From Cydia pomonella (taxonomy: Eukaryota > Arthropoda > Insecta > Lepidoptera > Tortricidae): a stretch of 64,000 nt of DNA. Each line of letters starts with the position of its first letter. Positions within the stretch are counted from its first letter, which is position 1. The position numbers and the translations under genes were made by a program. The notes under the pieces are model-generated. The model was not told the origin of the DNA, made no database searches, and saw nothing but the letters and a program-made list of their open reading frames with translations. Shown piece by piece: positions 35,001 to 40,597 of the stretch. The DNA lies in NCBI RefSeq assembly GCF_033807575.1, contig NC_084703.1, forward strand, positions 4,154,001-4,218,000, in the 5' to 3' direction.

Positions 35001-38000
35001 TAACTTAACGCTGCGTTTCCCACGTAAAACAATATACGGTCATTAGATTATCTGATTCATAATGCGTGTGCGTGTGCGACTAACGAATATCGATTATTGC
35101 ATTAAAAAACCATACACTTAATGGTAGTAAGTGCCTAATATGTTGGAGCAGTGCACGCACACATCACGCACGCGATGTATAGTCGCTCATAAGGATCGGT
35201 ATATTACAAATATTATAATGCGCACATGCACGTCTACGCACACGCATCCGGTGTACACAGATCTTACTGTTTTAGGTTTTGATTCGCGACACGACTGAAT
35301 CCCGTGCTTAAAAAAGGCTCTGAGGATTTCCTATAAGCTAATTCGTTCGTACTTAAATTGTGGTCAGAAGTTCCACCTCACCGCGCCCGCCCCCAACTGG
35401 AGATCTCTTCAGATAGCTAAGTACGCTAAATACGAAGAATTTCGTACATTGACCCGCCGTTTCTATAGCACGCGAATAATTATATTGCTGTCCCGCTTGC
35501 ACAGTGACTTTGACCGCCGGCGTCATCGGCAGAACAACAATATAATTATGCGCGTGCGATTATAGGAAATGGCGGTTCAATGTACGAAATTCTTCGCGCT
35601 TAGCGTCCTTAAAGGCACAGGTTCGATTTTGTATGAATGTTTTGTATTACGTACATATGTATATCTCTGTCGTTGTTTTTTTCTACAATAAAGTGTTTTA
35701 TGACTACTATTACTTGTTTGAAAAATTAATCTTCTGTAGAAAATCAAGGCAATAAAAATAATATATTTTTTGGATTTTCAATAGAATAGAATCTCTAAAT
35801 ATATGCAATTATTCACATATAATTATATTTATGGTTTAGATGATACCTTACTTTTTATTCTTCTTCTTTGAGTTGAAGCATTCAAACTAATGACAACATT
35901 TTTATTTTTGGTCCCATGGCCTAAAATACTCTAAGTAGGAAGGCTAAAGTATTTTAAGTGCAGGTTCTTCTTATTCAAATCCTAAAAAAGGACTCATGTT
36001 CCAACGAAAAATAATCTAAAACTACAGGAACATATACATAAAATACTGAGTCGATTAAAGACGAGACTCGAGTCGTTAGTAACGACGACTCGTTACCAAC
36101 ACTGAGCTGTCAGATAAGGTGATGTTCAGATTGCATGCGGATCCGCCGCGAAGTGTGAGCAGGCTTCGCTATATGCGTGCTGTCTCGCTCACACACTGGT
36201 AAAGTAAAATGTTTGCTTCAGGACGGCGTGCGTGGCATGTTCACGGGCTGGAGCGTCACTGTCTACAGGGCGCAGTTGATCAGCGTGATCACGTTCACGA
36301 CGTACGAGATGATGTGCTTCGCGATGCGCGAATACAAGGGCCGGGTGGACGCACAGTAGTGTTGGTAATGTCTTAACGCTCGTCTTTAATCGACTCAGTT
36401 TCTAGAATAGTAACTTCAGGGCATAGTTAGGGAATTAGAAGGAACAAAGACTGCTTCTACATCAACTGTTAAATTGTGTACCTATTTAACGTTTGAAGAG
36501 GAGACTACGATTTTTCATTAGTTCTTTTATACTCCAAATATACTTAATTATTCTTAGTATTTATGTCAGTTTGGAAACTTTGGGGATTGCAGCCTGGCCA
36601 TGTTAACGTAGGCGAGCGGCCTCGGTGCACGCTGTTCAAACAGTCGGACGCTTGACGCTTCTCTGCACACCCCACCGAACGCTACGCTGAACGCCGCCAC
36701 TAAGGCCTGTACCCTTAGTTTCCTGTAGTGACTCTAAAATAAATATCTAATTCGGTGTTTGAATTCTTTTAACCTGTATACTTGATTTTTCTGTGAAAGC
36801 TGAAGTCATTTCTCTGACTAAAAATTATTGCAACTTATAAGGACCGTTATTATTTCATTTAAATAATGTCATTCATGGTTTATACTCTAATCCAGATAGG
36901 ATTAACAGAAGGAATAATGGTTCCATATAGTATCATATAGTGCAAAGAGCGTAGCCGTGTTTTCATGGAAAAGCGGGCCTTCCACGAAATCCTTACAGTT
37001 TATTTTTATTTTTATTAAGAGCCCGTATGACAAGTATAATTTCATGTAATTTTCAGCTTCCTATCTCTGTTATTTTCTGAGATATGATTTTTTAAACTTC
37101 TTATAGATGAAAAAAAAATCCCACACTGGCTAATGCGATTGACGTAAAATTTTGGTACGGTAATCTCTATATAGATACTCATACATTCTTTAAATAATAT
37201 TTTATTATTCTTTATAAAATCTTGGATAAATGTAGGAATTAAAAATTCAGTATTTTTTTTCTTGCTTTCTAGAAGCGCGACGCCAACAGTTCTTCGTTGC
37301 ATTATTGCTTATATAAAGGTCTACAATATATATTTACTTTAAAAAATCCAGTTAGTACTTCATACTAGAAAATAGAAAAATAAAGGATAAGGTACCTATA
37401 CTCATACCAGATAATTCTATACACACTGCAATAAGGGGCCCCACAATAATAACCTTTTTATTACCTTAGTAATACACATTGAATTTACTTAACTAGACCG
37501 ACGATTTGTAACTATTGTTATCAATACCTTTTCTTTTTTTTTTCATTTTCATTTTGAACAAAAAGGGCCTCACAGATGTGGTTTCAATCACGACTCACGA
37601 CTAGTTCACGCTACGCCACTGCTAAAGAGGCAGAGGTCAACAACACTGTCGTCTGTCAGGTGTCATTAATATGACACGTGTAGGTGTAATTTTACTTGTA
37701 AAATGGTAGGATTCTAGCAGCGCAAGCGACTTGTATTATACACCATTTTATACTGCAATCGCCCGGATACCGCCCAGACCCTTAGTTTTTTACGAGGTAA
37801 ACTCAGCGGTTAGCGCATTACAATTTATCCTACATTCCGTTGACGCATGCGTTCAACGCTGCACTTATCGCAACAACCGCGCGCTTTATTATTATTATTT
37901 TTTTTTTTTACTTTATAGCACAATACATGAAGAGTACAAATGGCGGACTTAATGCCAGAAGGCATTCTCTACCAGTTACCAGCTCTAACAGTACCAGCTT

Positions 38001-38174
38001 TAGACCACGTAAAGAACTTTTTTTTTTTTCGTAATTTAATTTTTTTCATTTTTTTTTCAGGGTGGCTTTACTGGTATGTACACCGGTTGGGCCATTACAA
38101 TATGCAAGGCGCAGGTGACCAGTGTGATTGTATTCACGACCTACGAAATGGTTTGCTACGCGTTGCGGGATTAG
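19973..38174 (+). CDS. Tpc1: Mitochondrial carrier, thiamine pyrophosphate carrier type (whole locus, 8 shared exons plus three alternative last exons)
   Basis: SLC25 proteins have six membrane helices and exchange metabolites across the inner mitochondrial membrane; the TPC branch imports thiamine pyrophosphate. Exons 19973-20055, 22319-22463, 23218-23318, 24796-24895, 25475-25570, 26341-26465, 28036-28138 and 31642-31740 join with matching phases (2, 0, 2, 0, 0, 2, 0, 0) into one frame, completed by 34503-34634, 36222-36359 or 38061-38174 for 327, 329 or 321 residues, normal for the family. The three signatures are P33-x-D35-x-x-K38, P131-x-E133-x-x-R136 and P240-x-D242-x-x-K245. FWHGHSLGQ after the first repeat and YPFDLAKRRLQIG in the third match TPC patterns (FW.GH...Q; YP.DL...RLQ.G) from memory. 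Carrier identity is firm; TPC substrate is inferred. Introns are full of foldbacks and SINEs. Regulation by last-exon choice is suggested. Confidence 0.82.
20133..20715. mobile_element. Foldback element in Tpc1 intron 1
   Basis: The segment 20,140-20,305 is found inverted at 20,540-20,710: GGTAGTGGCACGCGCGGTTT and TTAGTTAACAA, GCTCGGGGCCAGC and GCGCCAGCTAGC blocks are shared. Arms are about 150 bases and imperfect, around a centre of about 230 bases. Confidence 0.7.
20842..20883. repeat. Small perfect hairpin in intron 1
   Basis: ATTTAGTTATTAAAA pairs with TTTTAATAACTAAAT across a 12-base loop. AT-rich; may be chance or a tiny foldback. Confidence 0.55.
20890..21745. other. Intron 1 remainder, nothing recognised
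   Basis: AT-rich intronic DNA without exon-like segments or repeats that recur in the window. Confidence 0.35.
21749..22056. mobile_element. Foldback element with internal G18 run (intron 1)
   Basis: Left end TACAGTCATTATATCCAAAA, right end TTTTGGATATAATGACTGTA. Arms of about 80 bases include CAGTTCTTGGATTTTTTTTT and CGTAGGTCC. A run of 18 G at 21,825-21,842 directly follows the left arm; the right arm has CCCCGAAGGACCTACG instead. Confidence 0.8.
22071..22110. repeat. Perfect 17-bp-arm hairpin in intron 1
   Basis: ATTTCATATCATACAAA and its exact complement flank a five-base loop GCCAC. It stands alone just after the foldback element. Confidence 0.75.
22319..22463 (+). CDS. Tpc1: Tpc1 exon 2 (intact copy 1 of 4)
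   Basis: Acceptor TTCTGTCCAG, then G plus 48 codons and donor CAG/GTAAGG. It encodes FITQPLDIVKVRTQLQ with the first carrier signature, a linker, then RIFKEEGVTTFWHGHSLGQ, the matrix helix and start of helix 2. This is the only one of four tandem copies that keeps the frame and the signature residues. Confidence 0.85.
22490..22634 (+). pseudogene. Exon 2 duplicate, copy 2 (stop codon at 22,611)
   Basis: Exactly 145 bases like copy 1, with the same acceptor and donor, and about 12 differences by eye. The signature Pro becomes Thr and the Lys becomes Glu (TLDIVE), and the Trp of FWHGH is TAG. It is separated from copy 1 by 26 bases, too short for a normal intron. Use of this copy would end the protein at residue 69. 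Confidence 0.8.
22666..22818 (+). pseudogene. Exon 2 duplicate, copy 3 (frame broken)
   Basis: Begins after GTCCAG and ends CAA/GTAAGG. It has extra bases near GTAGGGGTAGCCCAA, an in-frame TAG at 22,718 in place of the CAG of LQ, and two added bases at CTCCTGGAGCGG. It cannot encode a carrier segment. Confidence 0.8.
22850..22972 (+). pseudogene. Exon 2 duplicate, copy 4 (deleted and truncated)
   Basis: Starts after GATGTCCAG. A one-base loss at ACCCTACCATGGAC shifts the frame and a deletion removes the EEGVT part (GCTCAAGGACAACCTTCTGG). No donor follows. This is the most decayed copy. Confidence 0.75.
22985..23115 (-). repeat. Dispersed repeat fragment (family of 29,430 and 50,120)
   Basis: Minus-strand text resembling AAGATGGCGCCACTT-type repeats at 29,430-29,600 and 50,120-50,300: here the complement of AAAGATGGCAGTAAATTTAC and of AACAAGGATCAAAGTC is seen. 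Confidence 0.5.
23218..23318 (+). CDS. Tpc1: Tpc1 exon 3
   Basis: Acceptor TTTGTTTCAG, 33 codons plus AA, donor GTACAT. It encodes LHSILSVASQFHAYEISTKF and then VENYASQYTSPQF: helix 2 and the loop before the second repeat, with the F-x-x-YE pattern that closes even-numbered helices in carriers. The split codon AA/G gives K110. Confidence 0.8.
23883..24402. mobile_element. Three nested palindromic elements (Tpc1 intron 3)
   Basis: Outer arms: GGCTTAATTTCCTCCTACGC with GCTGATGTTGGTCGAGCGTA, inverted at 24,337-24,392. Middle arms: CAAAGCTTTGTTGGCTGTAC and GCATG at 24,090-24,115, inverted at 24,285-24,310. Inner: CAGGGGCGTAGCTA at 24,117, inverted as TACGCCACTG ending 24,272. A further outer-type arm lies at 23,820-23,860. 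Each pair brackets the next, so this is three successive insertions. Confidence 0.7.
24508..24676. repeat. Palindromic MITE family U, copy 2
   Basis: Left GATTCTGAGCAACTTTTACT and right AAGTTGCTCAATATGACCTA; same family as 8,113-8,277. It ends 120 bases before exon 4. Confidence 0.7.
24796..24895 (+). CDS. Tpc1: Tpc1 exon 4
   Basis: Acceptor ATGTGTAG, one base plus 33 codons, donor GTATGA. It encodes KVLLFMCGIFAGCVSATLV and then SPIEVIRVRQMVVK: helix 3 with the second signature (P131-I-E133-V-I-R136). The acceptor is weak (few pyrimidines), but the phase matches exon 3 exactly. Confidence 0.82.
25475..25570 (+). CDS. Tpc1: Tpc1 exon 5
   Basis: Acceptor TTTCGTTTCTAG, 32 codons, donor CAG/GTACAC. 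It encodes AQYGGMLQGAREVYRRGGIL and then AFYEGLTASLMQ: the second matrix loop and the [FY]-x-G-L motif before helix 4. Confidence 0.85.
26013..26150 (+). repeat. Half copy of the 389-bp hairpin family (intron 5)
   Basis: Begins GTTGCCAGAGCTCAACGAGG and ends near GTTTGACACCGACG, matching the right arm of 48,661-49,049. The other arm is missing. Confidence 0.7.
26341..26465 (+). CDS. Tpc1: Tpc1 exon 6
   Basis: Acceptor TTGTCCCCAG, 41 codons plus AA, donor GTAACT. It encodes MGPQVGITFAVFRFVQPLVL (helix 4), then a polar, acidic loop EDGEQTDTEKKATKT that faces the intermembrane space. Reading on past the donor would give an immediate TAA, so splicing here is required. AA/G gives K217. Confidence 0.82.
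26634..26790 (+). repeat. Dispersed repeat family J, copy 3 (intron 6)
   Basis: GAGCTGATCCGATGATGGAG, ACAGGAGGTGACCATGGGAA, CGATGAGTATTAGCTGTCTG and AGTACAGTCAACGATAAAA in family order. Confidence 0.7.
26961..27093. repeat. Palindromic element family V, copy (intron 6)
   Basis: CCGCGAAAATCGAAGTTCGT and CTCTAATTACGTCTTAGTGA face each other and end in TTTTCGCGGTAGGTCCC. Another full member is at 63,320-63,450 and a half copy at about 4,962-5,040. Confidence 0.7.
27356..27857 (+). mobile_element. Repeat family D, copy 2 (intron 6)
   Basis: Same start and end blocks as 13,015-13,490. It carries a small added segment near 27,417-27,432 (CTGAGCGTGGCGAAGCC) compared with copy 1. Confidence 0.8.
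28036..28138 (+). CDS. Tpc1: Tpc1 exon 7
   Basis: Acceptor TTTCTCAG, one base plus 34 codons, donor GTAGGT. It encodes HLLISSSIAGSTAGFVSKTA then TYPFDLAKRRLQIG: helix 5 with the third signature P240-F-D242-L-A-K245. The S-K-T-x-x-YP-x-DL-x-x-[KR]RLQ pattern is what points to the TPC branch. Confidence 0.85.
28905..29424 (+). pseudogene. 3' end of a Jockey-like LINE (intron 7)
   Basis: In shifting frames it reads KVYNKLSNDIKGIELEK and LKQYLVKKCYYSLQEYL, the C-terminal end of Jockey-clade ORF2 proteins, followed by an untranslated tail ending in repeated AATACAATAAATAAATACAA. Stops and frameshifts show decay. Confidence 0.6.
29430..29600 (+). repeat. Dispersed repeat with TAAGATGGCGCCACTT head
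   Basis: GGTAAGATGGCGCCACTTTT, GAATAAGGATCAAA, TGGCGTTCTAAAAGTTTTA and CGAAAGATGGCAG recur in order at 50,125-50,300 and, inverted, near 22,985-23,115. Confidence 0.6.
29852..30085. mobile_element. Foldback element, 234 bp (intron 7)
   Basis: AGTGATCGGAACTATGGGAG and TAAAACTTTAA at the left, exact inverted CTCCCATAGTTCCGATCACT at the right. The inner arms (AAGCGGACGTAAAA against TTATGTCCGCTTAA) also pair. Confidence 0.8.
30151..30821. mobile_element. Foldback element family K, copy 1, 671 bp (intron 7)
   Basis: Left TACAGTCAACGTATTAAATA with TCGACCCGGAAAAGTG, right TCGATATTTAATACTTTACT then GTA. The tips match those of 46,943-47,484 and the short 39,711-39,838. The 671-bp centre is non-coding. 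Confidence 0.7.
30850..31112. mobile_element. Foldback element, about 260 bp (intron 7)
   Basis: TGCTCACTCCATACATCAGT and TATTATTTTCGTAGTCGACA with TCTAGC at the left pair with GCTAGATGTCGACTACGAAA and TTGTATGGAGCGAGCA at the right. Confidence 0.75.
31642..31740 (+). CDS. Tpc1: Tpc1 exon 8 (last shared exon)
   Basis: Acceptor GCCTGTTTCAG, 33 codons in phase 0 at both ends, donor AAG/GTAGGA. It encodes SHQPDPNVKTPTMSQNLVKC then SSLVSCLLDMVRK: the third matrix loop. Its phase-0 end joins equally well to any of the three terminal exons. Confidence 0.8.
31795..31918 (-). repeat. SINE family B, diverged copy (intron 8)
   Basis: TAAATACATAGAAAAACTCG, CACGAATAAATGCTCTTAAC and CCGGGATTATAACCCAGGAC are complements of the family B body and B-box region. 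Confidence 0.55.
32861..32985. repeat. Palindromic element family W, copy 1 (125 bp, intron 8)
   Basis: ATACCAGAGGGCCTACCGCG with AACCACCTTCGACG faces CGTCGAACGTGGTTCGCGGT with AGGCCCTCGGGTAT. A second copy is at 50,311-50,428. Confidence 0.8.
33195..33348. repeat. Palindromic element (intron 8)
   Basis: AAGGCTACAGACTGGACGTA pairs with GTGCGTCCAGTCCGCGGCCT. The inner arms CAATCAAAGCCATTC and GAATGGCCTTGATTTG also pair. A GC-rich stretch at 33,030-33,190 precedes it. Confidence 0.65.
34098..34437. mobile_element. Foldback MITE family I, copy 1 (66 bp before exon 9a)
   Basis: GACGATAGTGAATGACTGC and AATCCCCATTTTC at the left, GAAAATGGGGATTACGTTTG and GTCTAACTATCGTC at the right; inner arms CCCCTTCGTTTCTTTT and AAATCAAACGAAGGGGCATA. 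Relatives: 38,201-38,540 (after exon 9c), 58,600-58,800 and an end near 53,110. Confidence 0.75.
34503..34634 (+). CDS. Tpc1: Tpc1 alternative terminal exon 9a
   Basis: Acceptor TTTACATTTCAG, 43 codons and TAA. It encodes EGVSGLYAGWDVSNYRAQVQ, then SVAAFTTYEMVCYAQREYYN and RAN: the G-x-[YF]-x-G turn, helix 6 and a short tail. AATAAA followed by a GT-rich stretch is at 35,687. Relative to 9b and 9c the helix has a V-Q-S-V-A-A core. Confidence 0.82.
   Translation, partial: EGVSGLYAGWDVSNYRAQVQSVAAFTTYEMVCYAQREYYNRAN
34674..34862. repeat. GC-rich palindrome family F, copy 1 (after exon 9a)
   Basis: TAAGGCCTGAGTGGACGCTC at the left, TTCCACTCAGGCCTTA at the right. It begins about 40 bases after the exon 9a stop. 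Relatives: 38,697-38,872 and 54,213-54,398, with a partial, diverged one at 36,594-36,720. Confidence 0.75.
35420..35605. repeat. Palindromic element family G, copy
   Basis: GAATTTCGTACATTGACCCG with TATAATTATATTGCTGTCCC-like text pairs with AACAATATAATTATGCGCGT and GGCGGTTCAATGTACGAAAT. Another copy is at 53,893-54,060. Confidence 0.7.
35687..35692 (+). terminator. Poly(A) signal for exon 9a
   Basis: AATAAA followed by GTGTTTTATG. It lies 1,053 bases after the exon 9a stop, and it is the first AATAAA with a clear GT-rich downstream stretch that was noticed. Confidence 0.45.
36046..36398. repeat. Inverted repeat enclosing terminal exon 9b
   Basis: Left arm 36,046-36,104 begins CTGAGTCGATTAAAGACGAG and ends CGTTACCAACACT; right arm 36,358-36,398 begins AGTGTTGGTAATG and ends CTCGTCTTTAATCGACTCAG. 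The right arm overlaps the TAG stop of exon 9b. The left arm has extra text in its middle. Confidence 0.75.
36222..36359 (+). CDS. Tpc1: Tpc1 alternative terminal exon 9b
   Basis: Acceptor GTTTGCTTCAG, 45 codons and TAG. It encodes DGVRGMFTGWSVTVYRAQLI, then SVITFTTYEMMCFAMREYKG and RVDAQ. It keeps the Gly, Arg and YE positions of helix 6 but differs from 9a in the membrane core (L-I-S-V-I-T) and in the tail. AATAAA is at 36,738. Confidence 0.82.
   Translation, partial: DGVRGMFTGWSVTVYRAQLISVITFTTYEMMCFAMREYKGRVDAQ
36594..36720. repeat. Diverged, partial family F element (after exon 9b)
   Basis: GAGCGGCCTCGGTGCACGCT and CCCACCGAACGCTACGCT resemble the interior and right half of family F copies 1 and 2, ending CACTAAGGCCTGTACCCTTA. 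Confidence 0.5.
36738..36743 (+). terminator. Poly(A) signal for exon 9b
   Basis: AATAAA 379 bases after the exon 9b stop, followed by CGGTGTTTGAATTCTTTT. Confidence 0.5.
38061..38174 (+). CDS. Tpc1: Tpc1 alternative terminal exon 9c
   Basis: The acceptor is preceded by a very long T-rich tract (38,014-38,058) ending TTTTTTTCAG, the strongest of the three. It has 37 codons and TAG and encodes GGFTGMYTGWAITICKAQVT then SVIVFTTYEMVCYALRD. The acidic first residue is replaced by Gly, the YRAQ of 9a/9b is CKAQ, and the tail is eight residues shorter than 9b. AATAAA is at 38,597. Confidence 0.8.
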   Translation, partial: GGFTGMYTGWAITICKAQVTSVIVFTTYEMVCYALRD

Positions 38175-38200
38175 GTCAGGAAGAGGATAGTGGACTACTC

Positions 38201-38540
38201 TGTACAAATGTAGTCCCCATTTCCCTCGTTTGATAATGAACGTTTACAGAATTTAAGGTTTTACACAATTAGATGTTTATTATCCATAGCTATGCCGCTT
38301 CGTTTGACTTTTTTAGACGTTTTTATTATGAAAAACTAGGAGCAAAATAATGAGTAGGTAACCTACAAATTTTTAGGAGCTCCTAACTCTTATAATAATT
38401 AAAGAAAGTTATACGAAAGAGCATAGCTATGGTTAATAGGAATAATAGTTATAAGTACATCAAATTGTGTAAAAATATCGTTCATAATGTCAATATACAA
38501 GAAAGAAAAATGGTTCCATTGGGGATTGATATATGTAAAC
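38201..38540. mobile_element. Foldback MITE family I, copy 2 (after exon 9c)
   Basis: Begins TACAAATGTAGTCCCCATTT about 27 bases after the exon 9c stop; ends ATGGTTCCATTGGGGATTGA. The inner CCATAGCTATGCCGCTTCG faces CGAAAGAGCATAGCTATGG. It would form most of the exon 9c 3' untranslated region. Confidence 0.7.
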
Positions 38541-38596
38541 TCGCGCTACTGTATATAATATATTTGTGATCTTGTCAGTATATGTAGAACGTGTAA

Positions 38597-38602
38597 AATA
38601 AA
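38597..38602 (+). terminator. Poly(A) signal for exon 9c
   Basis: AATAAA 423 bases after the exon 9c stop, followed by TTTCAGTTTGAATTTTGTTTTT. Confidence 0.5.
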
Positions 38603-38696
38603 TTATTTCAGTTTGAATTTTGTTTTTAAGATATAAATCAATTTTATTAAAAAGTCATGGACTTTTACTAAAAGCACTGATATTATTGTTCTTGGT

Positions 38697-38872
38697 GTAA
38701 GGCCTGAGTGGACGCTCGAGTTGGGCGTGCAGCGTGCATGCTAAACAAATGCAAACGTATAGGAGCGGCCTTAGTGCACGCTGCTCACATCACTTGTGAG
38801 CCCGACGCCACGCTGCACGCCCCGCCGAACGTTCCTCTTAGAGTTCACTCAGGCCTTACACTTAGTGTGAGG
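38697..38872. repeat. Palindrome family F, copy 2
   Basis: Nearly identical to copy 1 over TAAGGCCTGAGTGGACGCTC and GAGTTGGGCGTGCAGCG, with the right end TCACTCAGGCCTTACACTTA. Confidence 0.75.
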
Positions 38873-39018
38873 CCACACTGGTGCGTTGCGTCGCGTTTTT
38901 TGTCACAGGCGTCCTCGCATCGTCGACACTGCGTCGTTTTACATATATTTTATGACATGCCACATTAAATGCGTTCCAACGACGCGACGCAACGCAACGC
39001 ACCAGTATGGCCTGGACC
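38872..39018. repeat. Palindromic element directly after family F copy 2
   Basis: GAGGCCACACTGGTGCGTTG and CGTCGCG face CGACGCGACGCAACGCAACG and CACCAGTATGGCC. It abuts the preceding palindrome with no spacer. Confidence 0.7.
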
Positions 39019-39429
39019 TTACTCTCTTCTCTTACTTTTTAGTCGTCCGCGTCGTCAGAGCCGATTTAGTTATCGTATTGAGGCGCTTCAAAATTCAAAG
39101 AGTAAAACATTTTTATCTACACACATCATAAACCCTCTATGATGCCTTCAAAATCCGTAAATAATGGCCAACATTACGATAAACTGTTTTGTTACAACAA
39201 ATTTCTTATCTGTGATAATGTAGTTATTGCTTCATAACATTGTAACTACATCAAAATCGATTTGGTTATGCATTCAGGAACGTCTCTGAAAAAAAGCAAT
39301 TCGATTTGACCTCTATCAGTCGAGATGCCTTTTTGTTCGATGATACGGAAATATATAGGCCCCCTACTCTAGTTTGTCTCTGAATTAAGAGCAATTCCTA
39401 GCTGAGCAACTTTTCAAATCTCGAATTTT

Positions 39430-39610
39430 TGAAGCTATGTTTCTGTCGCGCTGCGGTGGGCGGGAGCGGGAGCTATCTAAGTGTGAGTGCGCGCACACAG
39501 ACGCGAGACTCGAACGCTCGCTCATTGCGCGCCGTACCGGCGACATCGCCCGCGAGCCGGACGGAATTTATCCTGCGCTGCCCGACCGACGCAAGTTGTT
39601 TTTGTTGTTA
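39430..39610. other. GC-rich, CpG-rich segment
   Basis: GTGGGCGGGAGCGGGAGC and later GCGCGCACACAGACGCGAGA stand out from AT-rich surroundings. It could be an insertion, or a promoter or first exon of the plus-strand gene ending at 52,879. There is no direct evidence for either. Confidence 0.25.
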
Positions 39611-39710
39611 TCACATAATATTGTTTTTCATTTTTATATTATACTGTATCTATTAATTACCATATAGGTAAGAGAAAAAAAAGAATGATGTCCCTGCTTC
39701 GGTCGTCGTC

Positions 39711-39838
39711 GTACAGTCAAGTGCAAAAATATGTATCGAAAGAATCGTCTCATACGCTCTTATTACACTGGAATAAGATGCAACGGGACATATTTTTGAG
39801 TAAGATGTGTACACCCATATTTTTACACTTGACTGTAC
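39711..39838. repeat. Short foldback, family K tips (128 bp)
   Basis: GTACAGTCAAGTGCAAAAAT and ATTTTTACACTTGACTGTAC are nearly exact inverted ends. The tips are shared with 30,151-30,821. Confidence 0.75.
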
Positions 39839-39839
39839 C

Positions 39840-40593
39840 TATCCGTATCAGTAAGTTGGAAGTGATCGTGGTGTGTTGTGAAATTTTGTAAGTAGGTATA
39901 AATATATGTTTAAACTACAATCTATTTAACTTGTAGTACGATGGGGCTAAACTTGATGACAATGACAATCTGGGTAATGCCGGACAATTTTGGGACCAAT
40001 TGAGAGAACTCGTGAAAAAATGTTTTTTCGAGATCTCAGCACGTGACAGATTCTTGAAGTACGTAGCGAATCGTTAAATAATAACCGTAGATTCGGCCTG
40101 AATTTTGGTAATCTTCAATATAGAACGGTTAGGGTAACGAGTGTTTTGCCATCAAGGGAGAACATCGAATGGTGAAAAAAAGTTGCTTCTAATGGAAAGA
40201 GAATAAGGTATCACAAAGAAATAGGTCCGGTGTCTACCCTTGGCCATTGTATATAAATTACATTACAGCCACCAATAATTACAAACTTAAAAGTTGTTAA
40301 CGAAAGTGTTTTATTTCGTATTTTTGTATCCGATCTTAACCCTGATACAAAAATTGGTAAAATTGTGGCTCTCAAACTTTGATACCTATGTCATAACTCA
40401 TAAGGTAATTTGATAAGTAAACAATGTGCTAAGAAACCTCTTATTGTAAGGTTTACACGAAGTAATAAAATAAGAAAAACCACTAAAATAATTGATAGGT
40501 TTCGAAGTTTTGACAATTTAAGATCTCGTGAACTGTACAGGTTTAGTGAAAGTGTAAATGTATTGTTTATTGAAAGGAATGTACTGGAATATA
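39840..40593. other. Non-coding stretch, no gene seen
   Basis: AT-rich DNA between two elements. A 70-codon frame (40,410-40,622) has no support and runs into the next element's end. Confidence 0.35.
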
Positions 40594-40597
40594 TTAA

